From contig PVBG01000012.1 in assembly GCA_002968845.1 (NCBI GenBank), positions 62,001 to 126,000 of the forward strand: a stretch of 64,000 nucleotides of DNA. The letters are read 5' to 3'. Numbering within the stretch: the stretch's first letter is position 1; every line of letters starts with the position of its first letter. The notes under the pieces are model-generated. The model worked only from the letters and a program-made list of their open reading frames with translations, did not search any database and was not told the DNA's origin. This document shows, piece by piece, positions 62,081 through 64,000 of the stretch. The translations under genes and the position numbers were made by a program. The DNA is from Neorhizobium tomejilense. GTDB lineage: Bacteria; Pseudomonadota; Alphaproteobacteria; Rhizobiales; Rhizobiaceae.

Positions 62081-62749
62081 CTACAACATAGAGCGGGCGC
62101 TTCGCCGAGGAATGGCACGCCCCGGTGGGATGCCGCTTTGCCACCTGTCTTGCGTTTCCAGCACCTCGAAATCTTCGCTTGGCGGCGGGTCACGGAACTG
62201 GAACCTGATGACTTCCTCGATGCCGCCGGTAAGCCAGCGCTGATACTCGTCAGGTCTCAGGAGAACCGGCATCCGGTCATTCAGCGGGCGTACGATCTCG
62301 TTCGCCTCGCCGGTCATCCCGGCAAAGACCGGACCGAATTCCTGGGTGTTCCGTGCAAACCCAGCCCACGCCATGAGGGGTTGACGATGGAGGGAGAACC
62401 AGGTTCGTGTCTTTGAACCTTTTGTGCCATCAGGGTCTGCAAAGTGCGTGATCGGGATGAGGCAGCGGTACTGAGGATCGACCACCGTTTGCTCCCACAT
62501 CGGATTAGTGAGGTCGGCGACCAGACCGATACGGCCCGGTGGCTCGCCGACTCGGCGCATCTCGCTTGTTCGTCGCGGAAATCCCCAAGGCAGGAGCTTG
62601 AGCCGCCTGAGGCCGTCTTTCTCGATGACAATAAGGCCGTAAGTGCCTTCAATCGTCTCGGGCGGCACCTCCACGGGAGGCACGACATCGACCTGGAAGT
62701 GGTCGATGATTTCATCCAATGATTTGGTGACTGCGAACAAGCGGGACAT
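62081..62749 (-). CDS. SRAP paralog lacking the recognised active-site residues
   Basis: 222 aa, alignable over its whole length with the downstream SRAP protein (shared RCLIPIT/RCLIPLT, KTRTWFSL, DRMPVLL and WGFP blocks). But Cys2 is Ser (MSRLF), the Asn pair is Gly-Leu (G75-L76 in GRIGLVADL), Glu is Asp (D105 in HFADPDG) and His is Asn (N157 in PLNDRMP). It therefore should not crosslink to abasic DNA by the known mechanism. It could be a structural or regulatory partner. No stop or frameshift, so selection appears to keep it. Confidence 0.85.
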   Translation of the reverse strand: MSRLFAVTKSLDEIIDHFQVDVVPPVEVPPETIEGTYGLIVIEKDGLRRLKLLPWGFPRRTSEMRRVGEPPGRIGLVADLTNPMWEQTVVDPQYRCLIPITHFADPDGTKGSKTRTWFSLHRQPLMAWAGFARNTQEFGPVFAGMTGEANEIVRPLNDRMPVLLRPDEYQRWLTGGIEEVIRFQFRDPPPSEDFEVLETQDRWQSGIPPGRAIPRRSARSML

Positions 62750-62944
62750 GCGTCAGCGGCTCCGGAGAACGCGATGGATACCATATGAACGAAGAGAGAA
62801 CAACGCATCGGACCGCGTGATATCACATCGGAGGCTGCTTGCTCTTGAGGGGGGCTGTCGGGGTCGCCTCTGGCAGTTGTTGGGTGTCGACCAGTTTCAG
62901 ATCAACGGTATCCCCTCGAAATACTGGCGGCCGGACGACTCCCT

Positions 62945-62975
62945 CTTAAGCGGTGTTTTCCTCGCACATTGACCA
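62945..62975. repeat. 31-nt imperfect direct repeat, copy 1
   Basis: Contains CTCGCACATTGACCAAA. It matches copy 2 at 25 of 31 positions, including a 10-nt exact core flanked by near matches. Such repeats occur near ends of insertion sequences, but I cannot assign a family. Confidence 0.5.
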
Positions 62976-63310
62976 AAGCGCGGTAGGCTGTTCCGAGAGC
63001 TACCGCAGCTTCTGGAAGGCAAGGGGTGAGCAATTGAAAGCTGCATTGAGGCAGTCTGGAACCTTCGACACACGGTCTCTGATATACCGTTTACATCGAG
63101 AGGATTTCATCAACCACAACTGAGGAAGGAGGATCATCAAAGGCCGCTTTGAGCGGAGAACCGTCTCCGACTTCGCCCCAATTGCCGTCATTGGCAACAA
63201 ACCCCGGTGTTGGCCGGAAGGGGGCCGCAATCGGAAAGTGGAATTTCAGAAAGAAAAATTGGGCCGGAGAGAATGCCGAATCTGGGCGCATCGCAATCGT
63301 TGGCGTCGCG

Positions 63311-63341
63311 TAAGCAGTGTCCCGCTCGCACATTGATCAAA
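63311..63341. repeat. 31-nt imperfect direct repeat, copy 2
   Basis: Contains CTCGCACATTGATCAAA, same orientation as copy 1. The 366-nt distance is too short for a complete transposase, so any element between them is a remnant. Confidence 0.5.
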
Positions 63342-63396
63342 TTTCATCTTTCTGATGTCGATGATTTGCCCGTCGGCTGGACGACACCAACTGCGG

Positions 63397-63552
63397 TCAC
63401 GAGGAGTACACCCGGTAAATCACCAGCGCTATCAGAGCGGCTACGATCACCATCACAGCTCGTTCCAACCATCGCACAAATTTCGACTTGGACCGATGGC
63501 CCGACATCATGTTGCCGAGCACGTCACCAAGAAATTGCAATAAGTCACCCAC
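63397..63552 (-). CDS. Possible 51-aa membrane protein
   Basis: From a GTG at 63552: GDLLQFLGDVLGNMMSGHRS, basic SKSKFVRWLE, then a clear membrane helix AVMVIVAALIALVIYRVY. It has the shape of a genuine small membrane protein, and no stop interrupts it. It is in the same frame as the IS66 remnant upstream, so it could instead be a chance fusion product. No family known. Confidence 0.35.
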   Translation of the reverse strand: MGDLLQFLGDVLGNMMSGHRSKSKFVRWLERAVMVIVAALIALVIYRVYSS

Positions 63553-63642
63553 GGTACTCGACCCCAAATTGCGTCCGCCAACTGGGAGTTTGGCGTAGTT
63601 TCCGTTTATTTGAGGTTGATGCGACAACCGCTTTCTATCGGA

Positions 63643-63788
63643 GGCAGCCCTGAGGGCAATCGGCCGGAGGGTTCGCTCGACGCTGTTGTTGCCGATCTCA
63701 ATGCGGCCGTCGGCTAGCAAGAGATTGGACCACCCCAGTTTTTCGCGATGTCGGCCAAAGCCTCGCCGACCGGAGATTTGCTTGCGAC
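63643..63788 (-). pseudogene. IS66-family transposase (TnpC) C-terminal remnant, frameshifted
   Basis: Two frames give adjoining IS66 pieces: ASKSPVGEALADIAKNWGG in one frame (ending at a stop), then LLADGRIEIGNNSVERTLRP with IALRA in the next. The DGRIEI.NN.VER.(I/L)RPIAL block is the hallmark near the IS66 transposase C terminus. A frameshift around 63725-63740 and missing flanks show it is dead. It marks the end of the accessory block as mobile DNA. Confidence 0.75.
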
Positions 63789-64000
63789 AGGGGCGCGGCA
63801 ATCGTAAGCCATGTTGCGTTGGCACCCCTCTTTATGATGTCTGTCGTTTTGAAAAAGCCGCGATACGTGATGTCAGGAGTGGCCACCAATTGCGGTCACT
63901 GGCAGCGCAGCATAACGTGGCAGCATGATAGCCAGCACGAGTAGGCGCGTTTGAATGCGTGGTCGATCCTCAGGGTTTTTATCGGCCCCCTCTGCGTCCT

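Larger units (their letters stand above)
62750..63396. other. Decayed DNA without a supported gene
   Basis: About 650 nt. Open frames here are short and unrecognised, for example a minus-strand frame 63091-63333 ending in SSVVVDEILSM and a plus-strand frame ending at 62972. The stretch carries an imperfect 31-nt direct repeat 366 nt apart. It is best read as remains of mobile DNA next to the SRAP pair; the SRAP promoter should lie in its first part. Confidence 0.45.

Noticed and set aside
1..64000. CRISPR arrays, rRNA genes and complete tRNA genes
   Set aside because: No regularly spaced repeats and no rRNA or full tRNA signatures were found by reading; only a 14-nt tRNA-Gly-like end was seen.

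Overview
The window reads as a chromosomal segment of an alphaproteobacterium of the Rhizobiaceae type (Rhizobium, Agrobacterium, Ensifer, Shinella and relatives). The evidence is the gene set: a single cluster holding chemotaxis genes in the order icpA-cheS-cheY1-cheA-cheW-cheR-cheB-cheY2-cheD-cheT, the LuxR-type master pair visN/visR, the periplasmic motor protein motE, and the glycerol importer glpSTPQUV. The DNA is GC-rich except around 53.9-58.2 kb. I found no rRNA, complete tRNA or CRISPR array.

Layout. 1-2.1 kb: the end of a sugar-modification locus (epimerase-like fragment, SAM methyltransferase, CmcI-like protein), closed by a bidirectional terminator. 2.2-11.2 kb: a tightly packed minus-strand operon (DUF1217 gene, flgF, fliI, a conserved flagellar gene, flgB, flgC, fliE, flgG, flgA, flgI, motE, flgH, fliL) for the rod, P and L rings and export ATPase. 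11.4-16.7 kb: the divergent plus-strand motor and switch genes motA-fliM-fliN-fliG, a terminator, then flhB and an unknown gene. 16.7-28.8 kb, minus strand: visR, visN, fliF and the che operon.

29.3-35.8 kb: a DNA glycosylase, then prkA-yeaH-spoVR, the widespread stress kinase module, with a small terminal-inverted-repeat element between prkA and yeaH. 36-44 kb: mixed accessory genes (a glycosyltransferase-like protein, an orphan PAS histidine kinase facing a CHASE4-GGDEF-EAL protein, a cysteine hydrolase, a LysR/aldo-keto reductase divergent pair). 43.8-52.2 kb: a complete glycerol/glycerol-3-phosphate locus (glpR, glpD, glpSTPQUV). 52.3-53.7 kb: a PLP-dependent decarboxylase.

53.7-64 kb is accessory DNA. 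An AT-rich block holds a double-HTH regulator facing a small GHP-motif protein, an FtsH-like AAA-M41 protease without a membrane anchor, a metallophosphoesterase and a small membrane protein. Next comes a DNA-end-repair block: two Ku genes in tandem, three small unknown genes, and a pair of SRAP (YedK/HMCES) genes of which one has lost all four recognised active-site residues. The window ends in degraded insertion-sequence DNA with an IS66 remnant. The best candidates for something undescribed are the AAA-M41 module, the Ku plus paired-SRAP block, and the short element that carries a perfect general-stress (EcfG/RpoE2-type) promoter consensus in front of yeaH-spoVR.
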